64,000 nucleotides of DNA from JAFGRU01 sp016934985 (GTDB taxonomy: Bacteria; Desulfobacterota; Desulfuromonadia; Desulfuromonadales; JAAYDE01). Positions 30,205 through 39,625 of this stretch are shown one piece after another. Position numbers and translations under genes: made by a program. The stretch lies in assembly GCA_963665045.2 (NCBI GenBank), contig CAXXJQ010000003.1, positions 124,001-188,000 of the forward strand. The letters are read 5' to 3'. The notes under the pieces are model-generated. The model worked only from the letters and a program-made list of their open reading frames with translations, was not told the origin of the DNA and did no database searches. Each line of letters starts with the position of its first letter. Position 1 is the stretch's first letter.

Positions 30205-32457
30205 TCAGGCAACGGCTTTTTTGCTGACCGGCAACTCGATAATAAATTTTGCCCCGTGAGGAGCGTTGTCTTTAACCCGGATATAACCGTTATGGTCGGC
30301 GACAATAGTAGATACAATGACAAGTCCTAAGCCGGTACCGGATTTCTTGGTTGAAAAATAGGGCTCGAAAAGACGGGTCTTGTCTTCCGCTGAGATTCCG
30401 CAACCGCTATCCGCAACAGTGATGGTGGCAATCTGCAGGGTTGGATTGTAACACGTCTCTATCTTGATTTCCCCTTTTCCCTCGACTGCGTCAACCGCGT
30501 TTTCCAAGAGGTTGGTCAACGCTCTTTTTATCTGTTCCTTATCCAGGGCAAAAGAAGGAATGGTGGGTGCGGCGTCAAAAGAAAACTTGATATTCTGGTG
30601 TCCTTCCTGATAAAGGACGATGGCTTCCGAGATGATGGCATTAAGATCATTGGGCAGTGGATTACTGGCCGGCATGCGCGCAAAGCTGGAAAATTCGTTG
30701 ACCAGGCCTTTCAATTCGTCCACCTGCTTGATAATCATATCGGTGCATTCGTCGAATACAGTTTCGTTCTGGCTGAAGGTGCTGAGATATTTGCGGCGCA
30801 GGCGCTGGGCCGAAAGTTTGATGGGGGTGAGAGGGTTTTTGATTTCGTGGGCAATTCTTCTGGCGACTTCCCGCCAGGCGGCCATTCTTTGGGCTTTAAT
30901 CAATTGAGTCAAGTCGTCGAAAACCAGCACGGTTCCTATGGCAGAGCCGCTCTCTTCCCGCAATGTTGTCAGATGAATCAGCAAGGTCAGTTTATCGCCC
31001 TGGATAGGGACGGTTACCTGCTTTTGTAGCGAGTCCTTGCCCGATGAGCGAAGCTCCGCCATGAAACTTTTGATGATGGATAAGGTCTGACGGTCGAGAA
31101 CATTGGAAAAGTGTTTGCCGATGATGGCGCTGGAGCTGAGATGGAGAAGGTTCTCGGCGGATTTGTTCATAGTGGTGAAGATGCCTTGCATATCCACCGA
31201 AACGACGCCAGCGGTAACGTTTTTAAGAACCACCTCCATATAGCGACGCCGTTGTTCATTCTCATAGTTTGAGGCTTGAAGTTCCTGATAGGCTTCGCGG
31301 ATTCGCACCTGGCTACGTTTGAGATCAGCGGTCATCTTGTTGAAGGCGGAAACAAGCATGCCTATCTCGTCCCGACTTGTCGGCTCAATTTCTACTTCGA
31401 GGTTGCCCCGGGCAACCTTGTCGGTGGCTATGGCCAGTTCCTGGATAGGAACGGTAATGTCCCGGGCCAGATGAAAACCAAACCAGGTCGCAAGAAAGAT
31501 GATGACCAGAGCGATAAGCAGGAGAATGACGACATATCCCTTTTGGATCTTGCCCTTGAGCAGCTTGGTCTCTTTGTACTGTTCGAAGGAGCTGGAGATT
31601 TCCTTCATCTTGTTGACCAGGGAATAGGGCACGTAGTAGTTGACCACGATCACGCCGACGATATCGTTGGCGTTCCAGTTTGAATAAACGGGGACAATGC
31701 CACGAATAAGGTCGGCCTTGCCGATGGGAGTGATGCGGGTGAAACGGTTCCCCTGCAGGCCCTCGCGGATGCTGTCGAGGTCGGTTTCTGCGAATTCCGC
31801 CATAGGAATGCGATCATTGGCGGCACGGACGAGCTCTTCGAAGGTCGAGGAAAATACTTCGACAACGCCGAGATTGTATTCTTCCTGCTTCAGTTTGATC
31901 AGATCATTAAGTTTTGGAAGGTTTTTCTCGTTAAGGAGTTTGCGTTTTTTGACCACCCGGGCAATCTGTTCGGCGTAATAAAGGGCATTGGTAGCCGAAT
32001 TCTTGTAATAGGTCTGGGCTACCTCAAGGGATTCCTGCAGGGAAAGTTCAATCTGGGAATTGAACCAGTTTTCGATGGAGTTGGCGATAAAGCCGGCGGA
32101 GACAAAAAACAGGAGCATGGTCGGAATCAGGGACAGGGAAACGAATGCGACCACCAACTTGGTGCGCAGGTGGGCACCGGGAACATTGCGGCGTTTCTCG
32201 ATAATGAGCTTAAAGACGTTGCGAAAAACCAGGAACAGGAAGAGAACAACCAGAAGTATGTTGATATTGATGAGCGCGAGAATCAGGATGTTGTTGGAGA
32301 GGGGGAGACTGACCGTGTTTTTGAAAAGCTGGGTTTCAAAATGAGAGAAAAGGACGATGAGAAGAATGATTCCGATGGTTAGAAAAAGCTCTCGACGGCG
32401 TTTCTGATTTTCCGGTTTGGTTTCTTTTTTCTTGACGGCAAATTTGGACATCGACAC
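30205..32457 (-). CDS. ntrY: NtrY-like membrane sensor histidine kinase
   Basis: A 750-residue kinase. Three membrane helices lie near the N-terminus (about 24-42, 52-74 and 92-118). An extracytoplasmic region (about 120-295), a fourth helix (about 300-322), HAMP (about 325-380) and a PAS domain (about 395-500) follow. Then come HisKA with the phospho-acceptor His in RRIAHEIKNPLTPI and a HATPase domain with NLLENAVDA, DSGCGIS and KKSGTGLGL. The layout is that of NtrY. It would phosphorylate the adjacent NtrX; the signal is unknown. Confidence 0.9.
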   Translation of the reverse strand: MSMSKFAVKKKETKPENQKRRRELFLTIGIILLIVLFSHFETQLFKNTVSLPLSNNILILALININILLVVLFLFLVFRNVFKLIIEKRRNVPGAHLRTKLVVAFVSLSLIPTMLLFFVSAGFIANSIENWFNSQIELSLQESLEVAQTYYKNSATNALYYAEQIARVVKKRKLLNEKNLPKLNDLIKLKQEEYNLGVVEVFSSTFEELVRAANDRIPMAEFAETDLDSIREGLQGNRFTRITPIGKADLIRGIVPVYSNWNANDIVGVIVVNYYVPYSLVNKMKEISSSFEQYKETKLLKGKIQKGYVVILLLIALVIIFLATWFGFHLARDITVPIQELAIATDKVARGNLEVEIEPTSRDEIGMLVSAFNKMTADLKRSQVRIREAYQELQASNYENEQRRRYMEVVLKNVTAGVVSVDMQGIFTTMNKSAENLLHLSSSAIIGKHFSNVLDRQTLSIIKSFMAELRSSGKDSLQKQVTVPIQGDKLTLLIHLTTLREESGSAIGTVLVFDDLTQLIKAQRMAAWREVARRIAHEIKNPLTPIKLSAQRLRRKYLSTFSQNETVFDECTDMIIKQVDELKGLVNEFSSFARMPASNPLPNDLNAIISEAIVLYQEGHQNIKFSFDAAPTIPSFALDKEQIKRALTNLLENAVDAVEGKGEIKIETCYNPTLQIATITVADSGCGISAEDKTRLFEPYFSTKKSGTGLGLVIVSTIVADHNGYIRVKDNAPHGAKFIIELPVSKKAVA

Positions 32458-32520
32458 TTTCCCACTGCTACCGTTGTCTTACGTTTCAATTGTGGCTGTA
32501 AGTTGGGAAAATTGCAAGGA

Positions 32521-32661
32521 TACTATTCAGCACAAGGACTCGTGTCGCCCATGGAAAGGGCATCTGCCGCCCGGATGGCGGCAGTTAAGCCCCATGGATG
32601 GGTTCACGCGGCCCTTGGAATGGGCGATTTGAGGCATTGTGCCGATACGCTGAATAATTAC
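32521..32661 (-). repeat. Interspersed inverted-end repeat, copy D
   Basis: About 141 bp from TACTATTCAG to CTGAATAATTAC. It is the reverse complement of copies C and E, with the same nested palindromes (CTGCCGCCCGGATGGCGGCAG; CCCCATGGATGGG). It lies between ntrY and lpxC. Confidence 0.85.
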
Positions 32662-32689
32662 GTTGCAAGATGAATGGTATTAAATCAAA

Positions 32690-32718
32690 AAAAGCAGCTG
32701 AAAGCTGCTTTTTTTTGT
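32690..32718. terminator. Intrinsic terminator after lpxC
   Basis: Stem AAAGCAGC/GCTGCTTT with A and T runs on either side, about 30 bases beyond the lpxC stop on the minus strand. Confidence 0.85.
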
Positions 32719-32749
32719 AATTTTTGGAATGTTGGAGGTTGTTGGCTGG

Positions 32750-33679
32750 TCAGGCCTCGAAGGGTACAGGTTCGGCAATGTAGGCCGGGGTACGATCCTG
32801 CAATGCCATTCTCAAATCTTCCTCGGTGAACTCGACCAGTTTCCAGCATTCAGGGGAGTTGAGGATCTGAGTAACCATTTGATGGTTGATTTGGTGTCCT
32901 GCCTTATAAGCCTTGATATGCCCAAGCACGGGATACCCGAGAAGGCTGAAGTCACCGATGGCATCAAGGGTTTTGTGGCGGACAAACTCATCGGCGAAAC
33001 GCAAACCACCGGGATTAAGAATTCGGTCCTCTCCGATAACAATGGCGTTTTCCAGCGAACCTCCCTGAGCCAGGTTGTTGGCTTTCAGGTACTCATACTC
33101 CTTGAGGAAGCCAAAAGTTCTTGCAGGGGCAATTTCCTTGAAGAAAGATTCGGGTGTCACCTTGACCGCATGTTGTTGCAGGGAGATGCAGGGGTGGTCA
33201 AAAGCGATATCCGAAGTGACCCGGAAAAAGCGGGAAGGAATGATAGTTAACCGCTTTTCCCCCTCAATCAGAGTGATTGGTTTCCGGATTGCCAGGTACT
33301 TTTTACTGCTGTTGAGTCTCTTTATGCCGGTTTTGCGGATGATTTCAGCAAATGGTGCAGCGCTGCCGTCCATGATCGGAACTTCCGGCCCGTCGATATC
33401 GATATGGAGGTTATCGATCCCAAACGCGTAAAGGGTAGCCAGCAAGTGTTCAACAGTAGAGATTTTAGCTTCTCCCTTGCCCAGGACCGTGGCCATGCGG
33501 GTATCGACAACGTTTTCAGCGTTGGCGCGAATCGATACGGTCTGCTCGTTTATTGTCTGATGGAATACGATGCCACTGTCGCTTTCCGCCGGACGAAGCA
33601 TGGTATTGATTCGCTGGCCGGAGTGGAGTCCGACGCCGGAAAAAAGAACCGGTTTGGCAATGGTACATTGGTTGATCAT
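32750..33679 (-). CDS. lpxC: UDP-3-O-acyl-N-acetylglucosamine deacetylase
   Basis: A 309-residue zinc enzyme for the first committed step of lipid A synthesis, so the organism has a Gram-negative outer membrane. Zinc ligands are seen in STVEHLLATL and in RHKTLDAIGD, with the late catalytic His in KAGHQINH. The opening QCTIAKPVLFSGVGLHSG is typical. Here it is not beside ftsZ, its common place in gammaproteobacteria. Confidence 0.95.
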   Translation of the reverse strand: MINQCTIAKPVLFSGVGLHSGQRINTMLRPAESDSGIVFHQTINEQTVSIRANAENVVDTRMATVLGKGEAKISTVEHLLATLYAFGIDNLHIDIDGPEVPIMDGSAAPFAEIIRKTGIKRLNSSKKYLAIRKPITLIEGEKRLTIIPSRFFRVTSDIAFDHPCISLQQHAVKVTPESFFKEIAPARTFGFLKEYEYLKANNLAQGGSLENAIVIGEDRILNPGGLRFADEFVRHKTLDAIGDFSLLGYPVLGHIKAYKAGHQINHQMVTQILNSPECWKLVEFTEEDLRMALQDRTPAYIAEPVPFEA

Positions 33680-34019
33680 CTAAATGTCTCCGCTGATTTA
33701 TTGGAACTTTGTTTTATGCAAATATCTTGCCGCCTCTTTTTTGTCATTTAACATATTGAAATTACATAATAAAATGTTTTTTGTCCGATTGGATGTTGCA
33801 AATTTTCCAGGGAAGGGTGTGTTGAAAAAACCACATTTGTTAACCTGGCTTATTCATGGGGGGTTGTCGCGGAAACGGCAAGTGTGTGTCAGATCCAACA
33901 AAGAACAGTGACGTGTTTAACAGGCGTGTTTGCAGCCTGTCACGGAACAAGGAACGGGCATGATTTGGAATGACCAATTAATTGATGGGTGAAGGAAAAG
34001 TCTTTGTGAATAAAACGGG
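33680..34019. other. Intergenic stretch between ubiB and lpxC
   Basis: Contains the dispersed repeat copy at 33840-33905 and presumably the lpxC promoter on the minus strand. No gene is supported. Confidence 0.55.
33840..33905 (+). repeat. Dispersed repeat, copy 2
   Basis: Shares TTAACCTGGCTTATTCATG with 4226-4244. A similar spaced tail follows (GTTGTCGCGGAAAC, then AGATCCAACAAAG), so the similarity extends over about 65 bp. Confidence 0.5.
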
Positions 34020-35711
34020 TTAAAGCCGTCCGGATCGGAGGATGGCAATAGCGAGCCAGAGGCCAAGAAACGCGGCAATCAGGTAGCCCAGAACACCGAG
34101 GGCCGGAAAGCCAAAAATCAGAGGTCCTTTTTCCGTTTGCATGATGAGGGAGGAACCGATGATCAAGGCTGCAATAAGAAGGCTGAAAGAGATGCGATTG
34201 CTTGATTTGTCGAGATCTGAAATGAGCTTTTCCAGCCCTTGATGATGCAGATCGATGCGAAATTTGTTCTGGTTCAGACGGTTGATGAGTTCCTTTACGT
34301 CCCAGGGAATACGTTTCAGCATAATGCCGTAGGACTGAACCATCTCCGATAGCTCCCTCGACAGGCTGCCTGGGCTAAGACGCTCGCGTACCAGCTTGTT
34401 AACAAAAGGATAGAGGTGCTCGATCATGTTGAACTCAGGATCAAGCTGGCGGCCGATGCCTTCCACCGTGACAAGGGCTTTGGCCAGCAGGATGAGGTCG
34501 CTCGGAAAACTGATGCGATGGCGCATCAGTATGCCCGAGAAATCCATAAGGAGTTTGCCGGCGTTGATCTCCTTGAGGGCCAGGCCGTAATAATCGTCGA
34601 CAAACTCGACCAGGTCCCGGCGTAAATCTTTGAGGTTGGTCTCCTCCCGTAGTTCCCCGGAAAAGCGCAGAACCGTGATGACACGGTCCACGTCCCTTTT
34701 GAAAACAGCGGTCAGAAGGTCGGCGAGGCGCTGCTTGAGGGCCTCGTCAAGACGTCCCACCATGCCGTAATCGAGCATGCAGATGGTGTTGTCGGGCAGG
34801 GCGAAAACATTTCCGGGGTGGGGGTCGCCGTGGAAAATACCGTGGTCGAGAACCTGTTTCAGAAAGGCCTTGGCGCCCTTGTCAGCGAGAACTTTGCGAT
34901 CGTAACCCTGCTTATCGAGGACGTCCACGGCGGATATTTTGATGCCGTCGATATATTCCATGGTCAGGATCGTTTCGCTGGTGACATCCCAGAAGACCTT
35001 GGGCACATAATAGGTTTCGTCCTCGGCGAAATTGCTTCTGAACTTGTCGATGGTGCGGGCTTCTTTGGAAAAATCCATTTCCCGGCGAATAGTGTGGCGG
35101 AAGGTTTTGACAATTCCAACAGGGTCGTAAATGTCCCATTCGGGGAAGTGATGCTCAATGAGCTGGGCCAACCCCAGGAGAATCTCCAGGTCGGTTTCAA
35201 CGGTTTGCTGGATATTGGGACGACGGACTTTTACGGCGACTTCTTCGCCGGAATGGAGTTTCCCTTTGTACACCTGGGCAATGGAGGCAGCAGCGATGGG
35301 GGTTTCGTCCAGATGGGAAAAAACCTGTGAGATTGGACGTTTGAGCTCTGTCTGGACATGGGCACGGATTTTCTCAAAAGCTACGGCTGGGACATGGTCC
35401 TGGAGTTTCCTGAACTCCTCAACGAAAGCGCCGGGAATCAGATCAGGACGGGTGGATAAGACCTGTCCCAATTTGATAAACGTGGTTCCCAGTTCTTCCA
35501 TGGCCAGCCGAAGTCGTTGAGGGGGTTTCAGTTGTTCGATTTCACGAGAAGGTCTCCCCTTGGAAAAAATGCTTTTTCCAAACTCCAGATAAGTCGTGAG
35601 ATTGAGCTGATCAACAACATGTCCGAAGCCGTACGTGATAAGGACGGACAGAATGCTTTTGTAGCGCCTGAAAAATCGGATATTTCGATTTATGCGAAAA
35701 AAAGTCAGCAT
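34020..35711 (-). CDS. ubiB: UbiB/ABC1/AarF-family atypical kinase
   Basis: A 563-residue member of the UbiB atypical protein-kinase-like family, needed for quinone synthesis in other bacteria. Hallmarks are FIKLGQVLSTRPDLIP (KxGQ motif), the alanine-rich nucleotide loop AAASIAQVYKG, catalytic HGDPHPGNVF and LDYGMVG. Two membrane helices close the C-terminus (about 505-555), the usual anchor. In a menaquinone user its role is probably in lipid or quinone handling. It lies 16 bases after the phasin-like gene, in the same operon. Confidence 0.92.
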   Translation of the reverse strand: MLTFFRINRNIRFFRRYKSILSVLITYGFGHVVDQLNLTTYLEFGKSIFSKGRPSREIEQLKPPQRLRLAMEELGTTFIKLGQVLSTRPDLIPGAFVEEFRKLQDHVPAVAFEKIRAHVQTELKRPISQVFSHLDETPIAAASIAQVYKGKLHSGEEVAVKVRRPNIQQTVETDLEILLGLAQLIEHHFPEWDIYDPVGIVKTFRHTIRREMDFSKEARTIDKFRSNFAEDETYYVPKVFWDVTSETILTMEYIDGIKISAVDVLDKQGYDRKVLADKGAKAFLKQVLDHGIFHGDPHPGNVFALPDNTICMLDYGMVGRLDEALKQRLADLLTAVFKRDVDRVITVLRFSGELREETNLKDLRRDLVEFVDDYYGLALKEINAGKLLMDFSGILMRHRISFPSDLILLAKALVTVEGIGRQLDPEFNMIEHLYPFVNKLVRERLSPGSLSRELSEMVQSYGIMLKRIPWDVKELINRLNQNKFRIDLHHQGLEKLISDLDKSSNRISFSLLIAALIIGSSLIMQTEKGPLIFGFPALGVLGYLIAAFLGLWLAIAILRSGRL

Positions 35712-35727
35712 ATAAAATTATTAACAG

Positions 35728-36033
35728 TCATTTTTCCAAGGCCTTGAGCCGTTTTTCGAGGTCTGCAACCTTGCGGCTCAGTTTGTTAAATTCTTCCTTG
35801 GTGACGACACCCATGCGCTCACAGGATTTTTTCACCTCTTCCAAAGCAAGTTTTTCAAGCTTTTTCTGATTTTCCTGGGCGGCATCCTGAAGTTTGGTCA
35901 CCAGTTTTTTCCCCTCCTCTTCACTCAGGTTGAGGCGATCCTTGGCCTCTTTGACCATTTCCTCCACTTTCTGCTGGCTGAGAGTGAGCACGCCCATTCC
36001 CGCCAGAACCATTTTCTCCGCGAATTCCAGCAT
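35728..36033 (-). CDS. Phasin-like coiled-coil protein
   Basis: A 101-residue charged helical protein (VKEAKDRLNLSEEEGKKLV; LSRKVADLEKRLKALE). It resembles the small PHA-granule-associated or phasin-superfamily regulators often found next to ubiB-type genes. AGGAGGAAGC upstream is an excellent ribosome site. It is probably co-transcribed with ubiB. Its role, a membrane- or granule-bound helper, is inferred. Confidence 0.75.
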   Translation of the reverse strand: MLEFAEKMVLAGMGVLTLSQQKVEEMVKEAKDRLNLSEEEGKKLVTKLQDAAQENQKKLEKLALEEVKKSCERMGVVTKEEFNKLSRKVADLEKRLKALEK

Positions 36034-36185
36034 GGCTTCCTCCTGATATAAGGTTAATTCTTAAACCATTGTAACATAACATAGCCCTTCTCTCATGCAA
36101 GGGCGAAGCAATATATTTCTTGCCAGGGAAGCGAAAAGTATATCCTGTTTGCCTTTTGCAGGGCCTGGCGCCACAAAAAGAGACG

Positions 36186-36395
36186 TCAGCGCCGGAAAAA
36201 CCAGAGCAGTAGAGAAATGAGCACGGAAACGATCAGGCATGAGACCAGGGGGAAATAAAAAGAAAAATTTTCTCGTTGAAAACGAATGTCGCCCGGAAGT
36301 TTGCCCAAAAAAGGAATTTTCCCGGCAAAGGTCAGCCAGAGGCCCAAAAGAATCAGGATGAGGCCAAAAATGATTAGTGCTTTTCCGATCTCCAT
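36186..36395 (-). CDS. DUF2905-family small membrane protein
   Basis: A 69-residue protein with two membrane helices (about 6-25 and 45-65) around the family core GKIPFLGKLPGDIRF. Start ATG 36395 fits the family; a ten-codon upstream extension overlaps the preceding gene's stop and is unlikely. DUF2905 genes are commonly found near ruvB, as here. Function unknown. Confidence 0.85.
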   Translation of the reverse strand: MEIGKALIIFGLILILLGLWLTFAGKIPFLGKLPGDIRFQRENFSFYFPLVSCLIVSVLISLLLWFFRR

Positions 36396-36414
36396 AGGAA
36401 AAATCCTACAAGGA

Positions 36415-37761
36415 TCAGCGCTCAATGCGGCGGTCTGCCATATAGTTGCTTCCCGCCAGGGTTTTAAGATGTTTTTTCATTTTCGCACATTCGCGTCCGA
36501 TTGCCAGGGGCGACGGATTTTTAAGGTTTCCCGAGCTGACGCAGGCGATGGAGACGGTCAATAAAGGAAACTTACGGGATATGCCGAAACGGTCGGCGGC
36601 ACTGAAGGAGCCGGCTTTGCGGTCTTCACGGGAATAAAACCCCGGCACTGCGGCATCGAATTCGGCCATGATTTGCACGGCCATTTCATCCGCACTCTCG
36701 GGAGTTGTCAAGATAACGTAATCATCGCCGCCAATGTGGCCGACAAGATCTTCCTTGTTGCCATTTTTTGCCGTAACCTTCTGGATGATTTTCCCGAGAG
36801 TGGCGATGACCGTATTTCCTGCCTGGTAGCCGTAACGATCGTTGTAAGGTTTGAAATTGTCGAGGTCGATATAGATGTTGGCAAATGGGAGATTGCAATC
36901 GATACGTTTTTGCAGTTCCTTTTCCACCGTCAGGTTCCCCGGAAGGTGGGTCAGGGGACTGGCGTCGAGGCTCCGCTGTTCCATTTCCTTGAGCTTCTGG
37001 GCCATATCCGAAAACTTTTGGGCGAGGATGCCAAACTCGTCCTGGCTGTCCAGAGCCCGGGGGATATCGTAATTGCCTTGGCTGATCTGATAAATGGCCG
37101 AAGTCAGAAGGCGGAGGGCCTGGTTGAATTTGTAGAGCAGGGCGCCGGCAGCCAGGGAAGCTAGCAGCAATCCCAAAAAAAGTAGTACGAGGGTGGTCTG
37201 GTATGCCTTGATACTCTGCTCCGGCAGTTTCTGCAAGGTGGCGTCAAGGTCTTTTTCAAGGGCTCTTTGCAGTTTTTGAAAAAGCTCCAGGCTGGCATCA
37301 CGATGGGGCGCAAGTTTTTGCTCGGAAAAGTTTTCCGCCTCCTGCCATTGCTGTTTTTCCAGCATTTCCTGCATGTTTTTACTTAATTCTTCAAACAGGT
37401 CGACTTGCTCCTGTACAGCCAGGAGCTGTCCGTTGAGGGGCAGTTTGGCCAGTTCCGTCCAGAGGTTGCTGAATTCCTCACGGCGTTGGGCAGACAGCTT
37501 GACCATAGCCGTGTCCTTCAAAATCAGGGCCTGTTTTTCCTGGCGTTCCTGGGCGAGAATGTTGCGGCTAAGATTTTGGGCGAGAATCAGGGCGCGGAAG
37601 TCAACCTGAACCAGACGGCGGGAAATGCCGGTCTGCTGGTTTAAGGCCCCAAGGGCAAAGACGACCGCAGCCAGGGAAAAGAGGCTGACGAGAAGATAGC
37701 CAAGGCTTATTTTTTGTGAAACCGAATAGTGTGACCATCTAAAGGGTCTGGGAAGAACCAT
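36415..37761 (-). CDS. Membrane GGDEF-domain protein with HAMP (GGDDY variant)
   Basis: A 448-residue sensor. A membrane helix lies near residues 17-40, an extracytoplasmic helical region covers about 45-185, and a second helix lies near 188-210. HAMP (about 212-265) and a C-terminal GGDEF domain (about 275-430) follow. The active-site motif reads GGDDY instead of GGDEF/GGEEF. The nucleotide-binding segments IYIDLDNFKPYND and YGYQAGN are kept. It may make cyclic di-GMP weakly or act as a binding protein. It lies 12 bases downstream of ruvB. Confidence 0.85.
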   Translation of the reverse strand: MVLPRPFRWSHYSVSQKISLGYLLVSLFSLAAVVFALGALNQQTGISRRLVQVDFRALILAQNLSRNILAQERQEKQALILKDTAMVKLSAQRREEFSNLWTELAKLPLNGQLLAVQEQVDLFEELSKNMQEMLEKQQWQEAENFSEQKLAPHRDASLELFQKLQRALEKDLDATLQKLPEQSIKAYQTTLVLLFLGLLLASLAAGALLYKFNQALRLLTSAIYQISQGNYDIPRALDSQDEFGILAQKFSDMAQKLKEMEQRSLDASPLTHLPGNLTVEKELQKRIDCNLPFANIYIDLDNFKPYNDRYGYQAGNTVIATLGKIIQKVTAKNGNKEDLVGHIGGDDYVILTTPESADEMAVQIMAEFDAAVPGFYSREDRKAGSFSAADRFGISRKFPLLTVSIACVSSGNLKNPSPLAIGRECAKMKKHLKTLAGSNYMADRRIER

Positions 37762-37773
37762 GAAAACAAGTCC

Positions 37774-38811
37774 TCAGGGTGATTCTCCTTCGAACAGGGT
37801 TCCGGTTTCGCCGGTGCCGGGTGGTGTTTTGTGAAAATGGCGGTAAGCAAAGAGAGTCGCCGTTCGGCCCCGCGGAGTCCTGTTTATAAAACCCTGTTGA
37901 AGAAGGAAAGGTTCAATGACATCTTCAATGGTTTCTTTTTCTTCGCCTATGGAGGCCGCCAGGGTCTCCAGGCCGACCGGCCCGCCGCCGAATTTTTCGA
38001 TGATGGTCAAAAGGATGCGGCGGTCCATGTGATCAAAGCCGCTGTGATCGACCTCAAGCCGCTTGAGGGCGGACTTGGCCGTTTCCAGGGTGATTGTCCC
38101 GTCTCCGTCCACCTCGGCAAAATCCCGGACCCGGCGCAGAAGACGGTTGGCGATGCGTGGGGTACCCCGACTGCGGAAGGCAATCTCATGGGCCCCCTTC
38201 TCATCAGTGGCAATTTTCAGTATCTCAGCACTGCGTAGAACGATTTTAAGAAGTTCCTCGGGCGGGTAGAATTCGAGCCGCGAGATGATGCCGAAACGGT
38301 CGCGCAACGGCGGGGACAGGCGCCCTGTACGGGTGGTCGCGCCAACCAGGGTAAAAGGAGGGAGGTCCAACTTGACGGTGCGGGCCGACGGACCCTGGCC
38401 GATGACGATATCGAGCTGAAAATCCTCCATGGCCGGATAGAGGACCTCTTCCACAACCATGGGCAGCCGATGGATTTCGTCAATGAACAGCACGTCCCCT
38501 TCTTCAAGATTTGTCAGAACGGCAGCCAGGTCCCCCGCTTTTTCAATGACCGGGCCCGAAGTGGTTTTGATGTTGACGCCCATCTCCTGGGCAATGATAT
38601 AGGCCAGGGTGGTTTTTCCCAGTCCGGGAGGGCCGTAGAGGAGTACATGGTCAAGGGCTTCGCCGCGGTTTCTGGCAGCCTGGACAAAGACCTGAAGGTT
38701 TTCCTTGACCTTGGTCTGGCCGATGTATTCGCTGATACGGGATGGCCGGAGGTGCTTTTCAAGCTGCTCTTCGTTGTCCAGCATTTCCCCTGCGATAATG
38801 CGTTCGTCCAT
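37774..38811 (-). CDS. ruvB: Holliday junction branch-migration helicase RuvB
   Basis: A 345-residue hexameric AAA+ motor of the RuvABC resolvasome. Walker A is GPPGLGKT (60-67), Walker B is FIDEIHRL (109-116), and the sensor/arginine finger region GATTRTGRLSPPLRDRFG is intact. The C-terminal winged helix is present (SRGTPRIANRLLRRVRDFA). It lies 53 bases after ruvA; this lineage keeps ruvC, ruvA and ruvB in that order. Confidence 0.96.
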   Translation of the reverse strand: MDERIIAGEMLDNEEQLEKHLRPSRISEYIGQTKVKENLQVFVQAARNRGEALDHVLLYGPPGLGKTTLAYIIAQEMGVNIKTTSGPVIEKAGDLAAVLTNLEEGDVLFIDEIHRLPMVVEEVLYPAMEDFQLDIVIGQGPSARTVKLDLPPFTLVGATTRTGRLSPPLRDRFGIISRLEFYPPEELLKIVLRSAEILKIATDEKGAHEIAFRSRGTPRIANRLLRRVRDFAEVDGDGTITLETAKSALKRLEVDHSGFDHMDRRILLTIIEKFGGGPVGLETLAASIGEEKETIEDVIEPFLLQQGFINRTPRGRTATLFAYRHFHKTPPGTGETGTLFEGESP

Positions 38812-38864
38812 GAAATCCTCTGATCTGATTCAGACCGGTCTTTGGGAGGCTGAAGAAATGCACC

Positions 38865-39464
38865 TTATTGCGCCAGTATTTTTAGTGCACTTTTCAGAAT
38901 GGTCTCAACACTGGCTGTTTCCGCCGCTTCAATGGCTTTGAGGGCTTTTTTTGCCTGACTTTCTTTGTAGCCTAGATTGACCAGGGCCGAGACCGCGTCT
39001 TCCAGAACCTGGGTGGGCGAGAAGGGTTCCTTGCGGATACCGGCGGGGTATCCGGCAAGCCCCAGGCGTTTGACTTTTTCCCGCAATTCGAGAACCAGCC
39101 TTTCAGCGGTTTTTTTGCCGATACCGGGAATGGCTGTCAGGCGCTGGATATCCCCTTCTTCAATGGCATTGCCGAGTTTGGCGGCAGCAATATTGGAAAG
39201 GATGTTAACGGCCAGACGAGGGCCGACGCCGGAAACCGAGATAAGAAGGGCGAAAAACTCTTTTTCAAGGTTGTCGAGAAAACCGTAGAGATGAATGGCG
39301 TCTTCCCTGACGGAAGTATAGACGAAAAACGAGACGGTTTCCTGGTCGGGAAGTGCGTAATAGGTGGAAAGGGGAATGATCAGGCGGTAGCCTACGCCGC
39401 CCACGTCCACAATGAGGTGGTCGATTGATTTGTATACTATTTTTCCGGTCAGGCGTGCAATCAT
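38865..39464 (-). CDS. ruvA: Holliday junction DNA helicase subunit RuvA
   Basis: A 199-residue junction-binding subunit. An N-terminal OB fold (MIARLTGKIVYKSIDHLIVD) is followed by two helix-hairpin-helix motifs (LISVSGVGPRLA and LTAIPGIGKKTAERLVLEL) and a C-terminal domain III that contacts RuvB (NLGYKESQAKKALKAI). Full length. Confidence 0.96.
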   Translation of the reverse strand: MIARLTGKIVYKSIDHLIVDVGGVGYRLIIPLSTYYALPDQETVSFFVYTSVREDAIHLYGFLDNLEKEFFALLISVSGVGPRLAVNILSNIAAAKLGNAIEEGDIQRLTAIPGIGKKTAERLVLELREKVKRLGLAGYPAGIRKEPFSPTQVLEDAVSALVNLGYKESQAKKALKAIEAAETASVETILKSALKILAQ

Positions 39465-39477
39465 GATTAAATGTCTT

Positions 39478-39620
39478 GTAACTATTCACGTTGTTGGTTG
39501 ATGTTCCGGCACCACCCATGCCAAGGGCTTTCTGAACCCATCCCTGGAGCCCAGTTGTCGCCATCCGGGCGCCAGATGCCCTTTCCGTGGGTGCCGCAGT
39601 CCATTTTCCCGAATAGTTAC
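39478..39620 (+). repeat. Interspersed inverted-end repeat, copy E
   Basis: About 143 bp from GTAACTATTCAC to GAATAGTTAC, in the same orientation as copy C but more diverged. It separates ruvC from ruvA and so interrupts an otherwise tight operon. Confidence 0.8.
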
Positions 39621-39625
39621 GTTTA

